Of a stretch of DNA of 64,000 bases, positions 1-8,278 are shown piece by piece (within the stretch, counting starts at the first letter, position 1; every line of letters starts with the position of its first letter). Source of the stretch: Lachnospiraceae bacterium JC7 (GTDB lineage Bacteria; Bacillota; Clostridia; Lachnospirales; Lachnospiraceae). Location of the stretch: positions 44,895 through 108,894 of the forward strand of contig ALYD01000008.1 in assembly GCA_000513555.1 (NCBI GenBank), read 5' to 3'. The notes below the pieces were generated by a model. That model was not told the DNA's origin. It saw nothing but the letters and a program-made list of their open reading frames with translations, and did not search any database. The position numbers were made by a program, and so were the translations under genes.

Positions 1-107
1 AGAATGAATTATATGATCTTCAGGAAGACCGTGATGAACTTCATAACTGTATCGAATCTAATCCGGAAGTCATAAAACGACTTCAACAATACACTTTCCG
101 CGTGTGA
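1..107 (+). CDS. Sulfatase, C-terminal tail (gene starts before the window)
   Basis: An open frame runs in from the left edge (codons in phase with base 3) and stops with TGA at 105-107. Its last 34 residues include NELYDLQEDRDELHN, the pattern seen near the C terminus of alkaline-phosphatase-fold sulfatases, where a strand is followed by a D-x-x-E-x-x-N turn. The catalytic domain lies outside the window, so the substrate and the formylglycine motif cannot be judged. It is the fourth sulfatase gene in the first 11.4 kb and sits 20 bases ahead of a TctB gene, so the transporter may carry its substrate or product. Identification rests on a short segment. Confidence 0.6.
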   Translation, partial: NELYDLQEDRDELHNCIESNPEVIKRLQQYTFRV

Positions 108-127
108 CGGGAAAGGAGAATAGGACT

Positions 128-589
128 ATGGAAATCAAATATCATTCCAATTTAACCTGTGGCATAGCTGCAATACTTTTCTCTGTTGTGCTCTACTTTT
201 TGATCCCGTCTCAGATCGCCATGAGTTCAACTGTCAGTTACGGAGTTTCATCCCGAACCATCCCATACGGAATCGCCGCAGTGATGGCCTTTTGCGGAAC
301 AGGTCTCATCATTCAGAGCCTTTTACTGAAGAAAGACAAGGTAAAAGTCATAAAGCTAAAGGAAGAGGTTCCTGCAGCACTGATGCTCCTCTCTTTTATC
401 GCTTATCTCTTTGTATTTGAAAAAGAATGGCCAGTCAGTACAGCTGTTATAGGATGTATCTCCCTGGCACTTTCAAAAACAAAGAAATGGTACTATTACC
501 TCTTTGTGATCCTGCTCACTATGGCCCTTTACTTTGTCTTTGTATATGTATTGCACATCCGTATTCACTCTGTGATATTCGGATCATGA
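128..589 (+). CDS. TctB-family small membrane subunit of a tripartite tricarboxylate transporter
   Basis: This 153-residue protein is nearly all hydrophobic, with four to five predicted membrane helices (about residues 10-30, 45-65, 82-100 and a C-terminal pair). That is the size and layout of the small subunit of TTT transporters, which use ion gradients and an external binding protein to import carboxylates. A GTG at 104 in the same frame overlaps the upstream stop, but ATG 128 follows an AGGAG at about 114-118 with good spacing and gives the usual short N terminus, so I chose it. It lies 13 bases ahead of TctA. TctB sequences are poorly conserved, so the call leans on size, topology and neighbour. 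Confidence 0.75.
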   Translation: MEIKYHSNLTCGIAAILFSVVLYFLIPSQIAMSSTVSYGVSSRTIPYGIAAVMAFCGTGLIIQSLLLKKDKVKVIKLKEEVPAALMLLSFIAYLFVFEKEWPVSTAVIGCISLALSKTKKWYYYLFVILLTMALYFVFVYVLHIRIHSVIFGS

Positions 590-602
590 GGAGGTGATAA
601 GC

Positions 603-2126
603 ATGATAACAGAAATATTCCAGAATCTGTTCACTGTCGGTAATCTGATCTTCATAAATATCGGAATGTTTATCGGTATCATCTTTGGTGCCGTTCCGGG
701 AATGAATGGTAATCTTGCCATCACCATCTGTCTTCCCTTTACATTTCAGCTAGACAGTGTAGCAGCTCTTTTAATGCTTACTTCAATATACTTCGGTTCT
801 ATGTTCGGAGGTTCCATCACTGCGATCCTCATTAAAACTCCGGGTACCGGTGCCGCTACAGCCACTCTCCTTGACGGTGCACCTATGGCGGAAAAAGGTC
901 AGCCCAGAAGAGCTCTTGACTCTGCACTTGTGGCATCCACCTTCGGAGGTGTTGTGAGTGCCATCGCACTCCTCGTCTTTGCACCTCAGCTCGGCGCCCT
1001 GGCCATGAAGTTCGGATCTCCCGAATACTTTATACTTGCCCTGTTCGGACTCTCTGTTATCTCTTCTGTAAGCGGCGACAGCAAGCTAAAGGGTCTTATA
1101 GCAGCATGCCTCGGTGTGCTCCTCGGAACCGTGGGTATAGACAGTGTAAGCGGAGTTCCCCGTTTCACCTTCAACAACATGACTCTTTTCAACGGTCTCA
1201 AAATGATGGCCTGCATGCTCGGACTATTTGCCATCTTCCGTATGCTTGAGAGAATCAAGCGCGGAGCCGCAGGAAAGACCGGAAAGACTGCTCAGGAACT
1301 TAAAAGTGCAAGTGCCGATGACAGATATTCCTTTTCGGATTTCAAGAGAAGTATCGGTACCATGTCATTAGGCTCAGTCCTTGGAGCTCTTGTAGGCGCC
1401 ATACCGGGAACTGGCGGAGCTGTTGCCAGCTATCTGACCTATAACATTGCCAAAAACCACGCAAAACCCGGTGAAGAATTCGGAAAGGGAGAAGTAAAAG
1501 GTATCGCGGCTCCTGAATCCGCAAACAACGGTGCGACTGCAGCATCTCTCATTCCCATGCTTACTCTGGGTATCCCGGGTTCAGCAGTTGCAGCAACTCT
1601 CATGGGCGCATTCCAGATGCATGGTCTTGCATCCGGTCCGAAGCTTTTTGAGGACCATACAGTAGCTGTTTATACTATTCTTTTGGGTTGTCTCATAGCA
1701 CAGTTCTTCATGTTCCTGCAGGGTAAATATCTCATGAAGATATTTGTAAAGATAACAAATGTGCCTTTCAGACTCCTCACAAGCTCACTTATCGTTATCT
1801 GCTGTGCAGGAGCCTATGCCATAGCAAACCGTTCCTTTGATGTGAAGGTAATGATCATCATGGGAATAGCAGGATACTTCCTTAATAAGCTGGAGCTTCC
1901 GATGGTTCCCATGGTTCTCGGACTCATACTGGGACCTACGGCTGAATCCTATCTCCGTAATTCACTCAGTATCGATAACGGAAACTGGCTTATCTTCTTC
2001 AAGCGTCCGATCTGTGTAGTTTTCATGATCCTTCTTGCAGTGCTTCTTGTAGCACTTGCCCAGGGAGAGAAAAAGCAGAAGCAGAGAGAAGCAGAATCAA
2101 ATAAAAAGGATGCTGCGGTTGCATGA
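603..2126 (+). CDS. TctA-family large permease subunit of a tripartite tricarboxylate transporter
   Basis: 507 residues with about 12 membrane segments. Family signatures are visible: the N-terminal re-entrant motif GAVPGMNGNLAIT (about residues 25-37), the matching second motif GAIPGTGGAVASYL, and GIPGSAVAATLMGAF followed by GLASGPKLF in the second half. TctA forms the translocation pathway for citrate-like or other carboxylates. ATG 603 is preceded by a near-perfect GAGGAGGTGAT Shine-Dalgarno; an in-frame GTG at 594 lies inside that site and was not chosen. No TctC binding protein is visible here and it may lie upstream of the window. The sulfatase upstream suggests a sulfated or sulfonated organic acid as substrate, which is only inference. 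Confidence 0.9.
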   Translation: MITEIFQNLFTVGNLIFINIGMFIGIIFGAVPGMNGNLAITICLPFTFQLDSVAALLMLTSIYFGSMFGGSITAILIKTPGTGAATATLLDGAPMAEKGQPRRALDSALVASTFGGVVSAIALLVFAPQLGALAMKFGSPEYFILALFGLSVISSVSGDSKLKGLIAACLGVLLGTVGIDSVSGVPRFTFNNMTLFNGLKMMACMLGLFAIFRMLERIKRGAAGKTGKTAQELKSASADDRYSFSDFKRSIGTMSLGSVLGALVGAIPGTGGAVASYLTYNIAKNHAKPGEEFGKGEVKGIAAPESANNGATAASLIPMLTLGIPGSAVAATLMGAFQMHGLASGPKLFEDHTVAVYTILLGCLIAQFFMFLQGKYLMKIFVKITNVPFRLLTSSLIVICCAGAYAIANRSFDVKVMIIMGIAGYFLNKLELPMVPMVLGLILGPTAESYLRNSLSIDNGNWLIFFKRPICVVFMILLAVLLVALAQGEKKQKQREAESNKKDAAVA

Positions 2127-2202
2127 TGAGCTTTCTGAAATTCAGTGTTTCGGAAATGCCTTCTATTATCTTGCAGCACAGGATATGATATAAAACTATA
2201 AT

Positions 2203-2252
2203 AAAAAGACTGTCTGATTTGTTCACGGAACTAAATCAAACAGTCTTTTTTC
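2203..2252 (+). terminator. Rho-independent terminator after tctA
   Basis: A long stem (AAAAAGACTGTCTGATTT pairing with its near-complement at 2233-2250, one C/A mismatch) is followed by a T-run. It lies 77 bases after the TctA stop and ends the plus-strand unit. Confidence 0.8.
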
Positions 2253-2334
2253 ATACATGAGTCATGCACGAATCCGGCTTACCCGGATCCGTATATGGCC
2301 CGGACAGTAGTTTAAATATTCACTTTCATACTTA

Positions 2335-3465
2335 TCATCTCATTCCGGAAACCATGAGCTCAGCTCTTACGATCTCCTGCATTCCCGGCATAGCATGATC
2401 AAGAAGTTTTTTAAAGGCTATACAATAATAGTTCTTAACTCCTGAAGGAGTCTCTACCCAGTCTCTCTTGCAGCCTCCGTTACAAACTTTACTCCAGCGG
2501 CAGGAACGGCAGTCTTCAGGTTTTTCTCTTCCCCATTTAAGGAATTCAGCCTGTTTCTCTCCTTCTGCCATTTCCTTGAGACTCTGCTCTCCCAGTTTAC
2601 CCATACGCCATTCATCAAGAACGAAGAAATCACATGGATAAACGGATCCGTCACCTTCCACTACGAAGTATGAACCGCAGTTTCCACAGGTGGCACAGGT
2701 GCTTGCATGATCTCCCAGTAAGATGTGAATATAGTCATCAAAAAGACGGATACTATGATATTTGCCCATCTTCCAGTCCTTATACCAGAGATCAAAAAGA
2801 CGGCAAAGGAAATCACCATATGCCTCAGGTAAAAGAGAAAACTCCTGCTTTCCTCTTTCCTCTCCCAGAGGATCAAGGCAGGCTATGAACTGGAGATAAT
2901 CAAAGCCCAGATTCTTCAGCTCTTTATAGGCAAGCTCCGGCTGCTTCGCAAGCTGTCCTGTGACAACACAGAGGACATTGGTATCCACACCATGCTTCTG
3001 CAGCATTTCAGCCGTCTTAGCCGCCCTCTTCCATGTGCCGAGACCCTGAGTATCAACTCTGTGGCGATCATGATTCAGCTTATATCCGTCAAGAGATATT
3101 CCCACAAGGAAATTCTCCCGCTTCAGGAATTCCGCCCATGCTTCATCAAGAAGTAACCCGTTGGTCTGAATCGAAAACTGAAGACTAACATTTTCCGGAC
3201 AGTTCTGTCTGGCAATGCTTACAAAATGCTCAAAGAAAGGAAGTCCTGCAACCGTAGGTTCGCCACCCTGAAAGGCATAGCTCACCATCCCCCCGGGAGA
3301 TACAAGCTCATATGCCTCATGGATAAGGATGTCCGCAGTAGTTTCTGTCATGACTCCCATGCTTCTGTCTGTACGATTGTCTGCCTCATCTTCATAAAAA
3401 CAGTATTTGCATCTCAGATTACAAAGACTGGAAGCAGGTTTGATCAAAAAACTGACAACTCTCAC
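2335..3465 (-). CDS. Anaerobic sulfatase-maturating enzyme (radical SAM/SPASM formylglycine generator)
   Basis: 376 residues. It oxidises the active-site Cys (or Ser) of sulfatases to formylglycine in the cytoplasm without oxygen, using SAM and iron-sulfur clusters. The radical SAM motif CNLRCKYCFY gives C15, C19 and C22. The C-terminal SPASM region carries CATCGNCG, YPCDFF and CRSCRWSKVCNGGC for two auxiliary clusters. FLIKPASSLCNLRCKYCFY is the usual anSME start. I chose GTG at 3465, which has AAAGGAG five bases upstream and gives the family's normal length; an in-frame ATG at 3660 would add 65 residues with no family resemblance. The three sulfatase genes next door are all Cys-type, matching this maturase. 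Confidence 0.9.
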   Translation of the reverse strand: MRVVSFLIKPASSLCNLRCKYCFYEDEADNRTDRSMGVMTETTADILIHEAYELVSPGGMVSYAFQGGEPTVAGLPFFEHFVSIARQNCPENVSLQFSIQTNGLLLDEAWAEFLKRENFLVGISLDGYKLNHDRHRVDTQGLGTWKRAAKTAEMLQKHGVDTNVLCVVTGQLAKQPELAYKELKNLGFDYLQFIACLDPLGEERGKQEFSLLPEAYGDFLCRLFDLWYKDWKMGKYHSIRLFDDYIHILLGDHASTCATCGNCGSYFVVEGDGSVYPCDFFVLDEWRMGKLGEQSLKEMAEGEKQAEFLKWGREKPEDCRSCRWSKVCNGGCKRDWVETPSGVKNYYCIAFKKLLDHAMPGMQEIVRAELMVSGMR

Positions 3466-3645
3466 ATTTACTCCTTTACCCTTTACTGAAAAAATCAAAG
3501 CTTTCCATTCCTTCCGGACCGCTGAATCAGCCTTGCCTGCTTGCCGGAACGGAAACATATACCTTAAGTATCCCCCTGAAAAACGCAGACACTGTAAACT
3601 TGCTGCCTTCAGAATCTGCCACAGCCCCTGCGGGAAGCGACAGAA

Positions 3646-3691
3646 AAGTCTATCTCCCATTTTTGTTCAAGAACAAATGGAGGATAGACTT
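3646..3691 (-). terminator. Probable terminator between sulfatase and maturase genes
   Basis: Inverted arms AAGTCTATC / GATAGACTT with inner pairing of CCATTT and GTTC segments. Read on the minus strand the stem is followed by TTTTC. It lies 8 bases beyond the stop of the sulfatase ending at 3699, so the maturase gene may have its own promoter. Confidence 0.6.
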
Positions 3692-3698
3692 ATGATAT

Positions 3699-5255
3699 TT
3701 ATGTCCTATTATTACAATTATTATCCCCTTTTTCAACACTCTCTGCTTCAAGAAAATCAAGTCCCGGCCATATGGGATTAGGAGTGTTTTTCTGAGGTTC
3801 TCCGGGTGTACTTCTTCCCAGTCTGATGTAAGCGGCTATCTCATTAAGAAGCTCCTTTTCGATTTCATCACAGGAACCGTAAAGGTTCATTCTCTCTGTT
3901 ACATCCCCTGCCATATTGTATAGCTGATAAGGTTTTTCTCCCGGAAGAACCGAATCCTTCGCTCCGAAATTTCCGCTGTCTTTACAGAATTCAAGCTTCC
4001 AGTCACCCTTTCTTATTGAATATCTGCCCATTGCGGAATGATGAACCAGTGCATCCCTCACCTTTCCGGTTTCTCCTGTGAGTACCGGAAGAAGCGATAC
4101 CGAATCCTCTCCTGCATTATCCTCGTAACTGATTCCTGCAATCTCTGCGCATGTGGCAAAAAGATCCACGAGACCTGCCAGTGCTTCGCTCCGTTTTCCG
4201 GCAGGGATATGCTTCGGCCATCGCGCCACAAAGGGCACACGATGACCTCCCTCCCAGATATCTCCTTTCAATCCGCGATAAACATAGCTCGGATTGTGAC
4301 CTTTGGAAATAAGAGTCGGAAAATCCGCTACTGCACTGCAGCCATTATCCGAAGTGAAGATAACAAGGGTATCATCTTTTATTCCCTTTTCTTCGAGCAG
4401 CGCATCAAGTCTGCCCACAAATCCGTCAAGCTGAAGAACAAAATCAGCATAGGCATTGAGTCCTGATTTTCCCTTATATTCCGGGCTGGGCATCAATGGT
4501 CCGTGAACAGCGAGAGTCGCATAATACAGGAAAAAGGGGGCTTCTCCTTCTGCATATTCTTTCACAAGAGACAGTACCTTTTCATCCATTTCCGGTACGA
4601 TCTTTGATGGATCAAAACCTTCTTCGGCAGGGCCGTACTCAAGCTCGAACTGCTGACTTGGATCATGACGGTGCAGATTCTTTACTCCCATCATCACTTT
4701 TGGAACATTTACTGCTCTGTCATTTTCAATGTGAATGTAGGGAGGCTGATCAAGACTTCCAGGAAGCCCGTAAAAATAATCGAAACCCACAGCATTTGGT
4801 CCATTCTTAACAGGCGCGGTAAAATCTATCCCATCCATAATTGTCTCAGAACTTGCATTCGGCTCAAAATAGGTTGCCGGAAGTGTATAACCATTTTCGG
4901 TCTTCCAGTCCATGCCGAGATGCCATTTTCCTACAGCTGCTGTCCGATATCCCTTTTTCTTAAGAAGACTCGGTATGGTCTCCCTCCCCTCTTCTATGAG
5001 ATGAAAACTCTGTCCGGGAAGAACCGAGCTTTTAAGACGGCTCCTCCAGTTATATCGTCCTGTCAGAACAGAATATCGGGATGGAGTACAAAGGGCACTT
5101 GAAGCGTGACAGTCAGTGAGAACCATTCCCTCTTCTGCTATTGCATCTATATTTTCAGTATGAATGCCACTCCTTTCATTCATGCATGAAACGTCGCCAT
5201 ATCCCAGATCATCAGCGAGTATCAGTATAATGTTCGGATGTTTCTTCATTGTCAT
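3699..5255 (-). CDS. Cytoplasmic type I (Cys) sulfatase
   Basis: 518-residue sulfatase of the alkaline-phosphatase fold that hydrolyses sulfate esters. ILILADDLGYGD (D15, D16) supplies metal ligands, and the formylglycine motif is C-T-P-S-R at C56 followed by LTGRY. Further metal-site residues lie in IFTSDNGC near residue 285-290, followed by the segment GLKGDIWEGGHRVP. There is no signal peptide, so it should act inside the cell on imported sulfated sugar or aryl compounds. The start has AAAGGAG seven bases upstream. It is between the maturase and a GPH symporter on the same strand. The DDLGYGD and WEGGHRVP segments resemble arylsulfatase-A or N-acetylgalactosamine-sulfatase-like enzymes, but the substrate cannot be assigned. 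Confidence 0.92.
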   Translation of the reverse strand: MTMKKHPNIILILADDLGYGDVSCMNERSGIHTENIDAIAEEGMVLTDCHASSALCTPSRYSVLTGRYNWRSRLKSSVLPGQSFHLIEEGRETIPSLLKKKGYRTAAVGKWHLGMDWKTENGYTLPATYFEPNASSETIMDGIDFTAPVKNGPNAVGFDYFYGLPGSLDQPPYIHIENDRAVNVPKVMMGVKNLHRHDPSQQFELEYGPAEEGFDPSKIVPEMDEKVLSLVKEYAEGEAPFFLYYATLAVHGPLMPSPEYKGKSGLNAYADFVLQLDGFVGRLDALLEEKGIKDDTLVIFTSDNGCSAVADFPTLISKGHNPSYVYRGLKGDIWEGGHRVPFVARWPKHIPAGKRSEALAGLVDLFATCAEIAGISYEDNAGEDSVSLLPVLTGETGKVRDALVHHSAMGRYSIRKGDWKLEFCKDSGNFGAKDSVLPGEKPYQLYNMAGDVTERMNLYGSCDEIEKELLNEIAAYIRLGRSTPGEPQKNTPNPIWPGLDFLEAESVEKGDNNCNNRT

Positions 5256-5274
5256 CGTCCTTCTCCTTTAAAAA

Positions 5275-5305
5275 ATCGAGTAGGGAAAATCATCCTACTC
5301 GATTC
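5275..5305 (-). terminator. Terminator downstream of the GPH symporter gene
   Basis: A perfect 11-bp stem (AATCGAGTAGG / CCTACTCGATT) is followed on the minus strand by six T. It begins 16 bases past the symporter stop and separates that gene from the sulfatase behind it. Confidence 0.85.
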
Positions 5306-5321
5306 CGCGTTAGTTTTTATC

Positions 5322-6824
5322 TTAAGAAGCACATACCTTTTCTGCCGCCAGATTCATGGCAATTTCTTCAGCTTTTCTTCTTTCAAGCTCAGCTCTTACT
5401 TCCTTCATGTACTCAGGTGTCAGATTGTAGAACTTCATGCATATAATGTTAACGATAAGTCCCATAAGTGAGAAACCGTAAAGCCCGAGGATACCGATAA
5501 CAAAAAGCGGTGTGCTGAACTGAGACTCTGCTGTAGGAAGTGAATCCTTAAATCCTATCATTACGCACATAACAGCAACAACTGTAGGTCCAAGTGATGA
5601 AATGATCTTATCCGCAAGGTTGAAAAGTGAACCTATGGTTCCCGGACAGTACTTTCCGCTGCTGTAATATTCATAGTCTATGACATCTGCAAGCATAGGG
5701 TTAAGTACATTACTGCCTATCATATTGAAGCCCTTCATGACCACTGTGAGCACAAGGAAGATAACTGTAAAAGTAGTCCAGTTCGTGAATCCCTCAAATC
5801 CCGGGAAATTAAGTGATCTGAAGTTTCCGAAACTCCATAAGAGAATTCCAAGTGTACAGGTGATCACTCCGCCCCAGCTTGATATAAGCATTGCTTTTCT
5901 GGTTCCATACTTACGGCCGATGGCACCAAGGCCAAGTAATATCATGATGATGCTTGGTATCATGGTGTAGCTGTTAATAGCCGAATTGAGCTTTGCATTT
6001 CCTGCCGCAATAGCATACATTATGATAACAACTGTAGCATTGCCCTGTAGTGTTGTTGCCAGTTTGTCTGTTCCTGCTGACAGAATAAGCATCAGGAAAG
6101 GTCTGTTTGTCTTGAAAAGACGAAGCGCGTCCTTAAGGCTGATTTTTTCTCTCTTTGACTTCACGCTGCTCTCTACGCTCTGTCTGTCATACTTATTGTA
6201 GATGCAAAGATATACGAGAAGACATATAAATCCGATTATTGTAGTCACACTTATCAGTGTCTTAAAGAATTCAAGATTGAATCCCTTCTTTGCAGGCATC
6301 AGCTTTGAATAAACAAAAACATTGATGGCGGTATAGTAAATGGTGAGGTAAATACCATTTAACATTCCGTAAGTAGCACGTCCCTTTTGAGTCTTAACGC
6401 ACACCTGAGCTGTGGATCTTAAACCGCAGACCTGCATGGTGGTGAATATAACAAATAAAAGATATAGAGCAACGAAAACGATCTTTCTCACATTTCCTTC
6501 CGGAAGTATAGGTGGAAGGTTTATCATTGCATGTCCTGTTATCACAACACCGATTCCACCTGCCAGCATAAATGGTGTGAATCGGCCAAATCTTGTATTG
6601 GTTTTGTCAGCTAAAGATCCCATTGCAAGATCCGTTACCGCATCCCACACACGGAAGATAGTGACAAAGCTGCCTGCAATTACTGTACTGAATCCGATAA
6701 CATTATTGAGATAGTAGCTTAAATAGCCTGTAAGTGTCAGCATCAGATTTGCTGTGATCGCAACCAGTGGAAGTGCCATGAATTTCAGCGCATCGATGCC
6801 TGTTGTCTTAGTGTCATCATTCAT
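5322..6824 (-). CDS. GPH-family (MelB-like) sugar:cation symporter
   Basis: 500 residues with about 12 membrane segments. The N-terminal signature RVWDAVTDLAMGSLADKT followed by GRFTPFML is typical of the glycoside-pentoside-hexuronide:cation symporters, which import di- and oligosaccharides or hexuronides. The second half has the family-like DVIDYEYYSSGKYCPGTIGS. The start has AAGGAG seven bases upstream. It is flanked by sulfatases without signal peptides and an AraC regulator, so it plausibly brings in the sulfated glycoside that they desulfate. It shares family and layout with the symporter at 51978-53453. The exact sugar is unknown. Confidence 0.88.
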   Translation of the reverse strand: MNDDTKTTGIDALKFMALPLVAITANLMLTLTGYLSYYLNNVIGFSTVIAGSFVTIFRVWDAVTDLAMGSLADKTNTRFGRFTPFMLAGGIGVVITGHAMINLPPILPEGNVRKIVFVALYLLFVIFTTMQVCGLRSTAQVCVKTQKGRATYGMLNGIYLTIYYTAINVFVYSKLMPAKKGFNLEFFKTLISVTTIIGFICLLVYLCIYNKYDRQSVESSVKSKREKISLKDALRLFKTNRPFLMLILSAGTDKLATTLQGNATVVIIMYAIAAGNAKLNSAINSYTMIPSIIMILLGLGAIGRKYGTRKAMLISSWGGVITCTLGILLWSFGNFRSLNFPGFEGFTNWTTFTVIFLVLTVVMKGFNMIGSNVLNPMLADVIDYEYYSSGKYCPGTIGSLFNLADKIISSLGPTVVAVMCVMIGFKDSLPTAESQFSTPLFVIGILGLYGFSLMGLIVNIICMKFYNLTPEYMKEVRAELERRKAEEIAMNLAAEKVCAS

Positions 6825-6854
6825 TGTAAATCTCCTTATCGCTTTTACTTACCA

Positions 6855-6905
6855 CCGGATCGTCTGGTTTAATGTCTGCCAGAACAACCTTCTCTGACGA
6901 TCCGG
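6855..6905 (-). promoter_or_regulatory. Structured leader ahead of the GPH symporter
   Basis: A perfect 10-bp inverted repeat (CCGGATCGTC / GACGATCCGG) is separated by 31 bases that contain a further CTGG/CCAG pair on the minus strand. It lies 30 bases before the symporter start and downstream of a TATAAT at 6928-6933, so it would be in the transcript leader. No T-run follows, so a simple terminator is unlikely. Confidence 0.45.
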
Positions 6906-6927
6906 CTCCCCTTCATTCGGTAAGGCA

Positions 6928-6982
6928 ATTATAAGAAAGCCTATATGAAATCCCTTGTCTGAATCCGAACATTAAGTTCCGG
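6928..6982 (-). promoter_or_regulatory. Probable activator-dependent promoter of the GPH symporter
   Basis: On the minus strand a perfect TATAAT (6928-6933) has no recognisable -35 at 17 bases. An imperfect palindrome CCGGAAC-N5-GTTCGG (6965-6982) lies just upstream. A good -10 with a poor -35 next to a dyad is the usual picture for an AraC-activated promoter, and the AraC gene ends only 18 bases further up. Confidence 0.4.
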
Positions 6983-7000
6983 TTTTGTCAAAAAGCACAA

Positions 7001-8185
7001 TCATTTTAGATGCTCACTCTGCCACTGTCCGGGTGTTTTACCGTATATTTTCTTGAATGCATGACAGAATTGAGATCCGCTTTTATAACCGCATTTTTCT
7101 GCCACTTTAATTATTTCTTTTTCCGATTGCAGATAATAAGTCGCAAATCTGCATCTTATCCTGTGAACAAGTTCCGAAAAGGAACAGCCGCAGTCGGTTT
7201 TTATAAGTCGCGACAGATAATCATAGGATACCCCGCAAAACTCCGCAGCCTTGGAAAGGGTGAGGTCTTCTGCCAGATTCTCTTCCATCCAGTTTACACA
7301 TCTGGATACATGAAGGCTGTATTTCGTTTGTTTTGCTTCTTTTACCTTTTTACAATACAGGAGGCTGAATTCACGCCTTAAATTGATAAGCTGCGCAACA
7401 TTTTTACACTGCAGAATCTCCTCTGAATAGTTCGCGCAGATCGTTCTCATCAGCACACTGGACGCACCCCCATCCTCCGCAGCGCGACAGTAGACACTGT
7501 TTGCACTTAGTATTCCGTGTCTTGCTCTCGTAAGCTGTGATTCACCTGCCAGCATATGATCCGTCGTCATGTAATAGTTTTCGTCACAGCATTTTTTTAC
7601 ATACCCTATATCTCCGTTTGTTATTGCGGTACGTATATTTCTTTCCTGACGGGCATTATATCTGATGTGGGAAGTGGAAAATGAATTGTTAAATTCCCTT
7701 GCATCAAATTCTCTTTCAAATTCTATTTGATCTGCCGATGCATCCACACGGTAGTTTGTATCCGATGCTGCACCCGGCACCTCTCTGAACAGAGTCAATG
7801 CCCCCATGAAGTCTTCTATTCTGTAATTAGGAAGATCTGCTTCTATAAAATCCTTAACACTTTCTTTTAGATAAAAAGGTCCTATGACAAGATATAAATT
7901 TGAGCCGTCAATATGTGTCACTACACCCTGAAAATAGTAGGAATCTACCTTTACAGGCGATTCATCACCAAAGTATTCCTTGTCGCTGACAGCTTTTTCC
8001 AGAAAACCGTCGATATATTTCTTTCTTGAGCTCTCTCTTCTCTCCCTTATGATCTTGTGCTTCGAGTTCTTTACATAATCCGCAACAACAGAACCGGACC
8101 TGGTCATAAGAACCAGATCCAGATTGCTCAGATTATTCAGTTTTTTCAAATATTCTGTATATGTTTGCAAAAGCATTTCATTCAT
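7001..8185 (-). CDS. AraC-family transcriptional regulator
   Basis: 394 residues. The last 100 carry two AraC helix-turn-helix units: LTLSKAAEFCGVSYDYLSRL, then IIKVAEKCGYKSGSQFCHAFKKIYGKTPGQW. The first 250 residues form a sensor region without a recognised cupin; its core has YYFQGVV and LYLVIGPFYL, a pattern echoed in the AraC protein at 53938-55161. It probably activates the downstream symporter and perhaps the sulfatase operon in response to a glycan product. A TTG at 8197 opens the frame, but ATG 8185 was preferred; the ribosome binding site is weak for either. It lies 93 bases downstream of the two-sulfatase operon. Confidence 0.85.
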   Translation of the reverse strand: MNEMLLQTYTEYLKKLNNLSNLDLVLMTRSGSVVADYVKNSKHKIIRERRESSRKKYIDGFLEKAVSDKEYFGDESPVKVDSYYFQGVVTHIDGSNLYLVIGPFYLKESVKDFIEADLPNYRIEDFMGALTLFREVPGAASDTNYRVDASADQIEFEREFDAREFNNSFSTSHIRYNARQERNIRTAITNGDIGYVKKCCDENYYMTTDHMLAGESQLTRARHGILSANSVYCRAAEDGGASSVLMRTICANYSEEILQCKNVAQLINLRREFSLLYCKKVKEAKQTKYSLHVSRCVNWMEENLAEDLTLSKAAEFCGVSYDYLSRLIKTDCGCSFSELVHRIRCRFATYYLQSEKEIIKVAEKCGYKSGSQFCHAFKKIYGKTPGQWQSEHLK

Positions 8186-8278
8186 AAATATCACCAATGA
8201 AAATGTTTAATTGTCAGATAAGATCCGAAAATTATATATAACCAGGCGGTTTGCTAAAATCGGGAATGTGTCGACGAC

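Noticed and set aside
3466..3660. A 65-residue N-terminal extension of the sulfatase maturase
   Set aside because: It has no family resemblance and begins next to a terminator hairpin, while GTG 3465 has a good ribosome binding site and the family's usual start.
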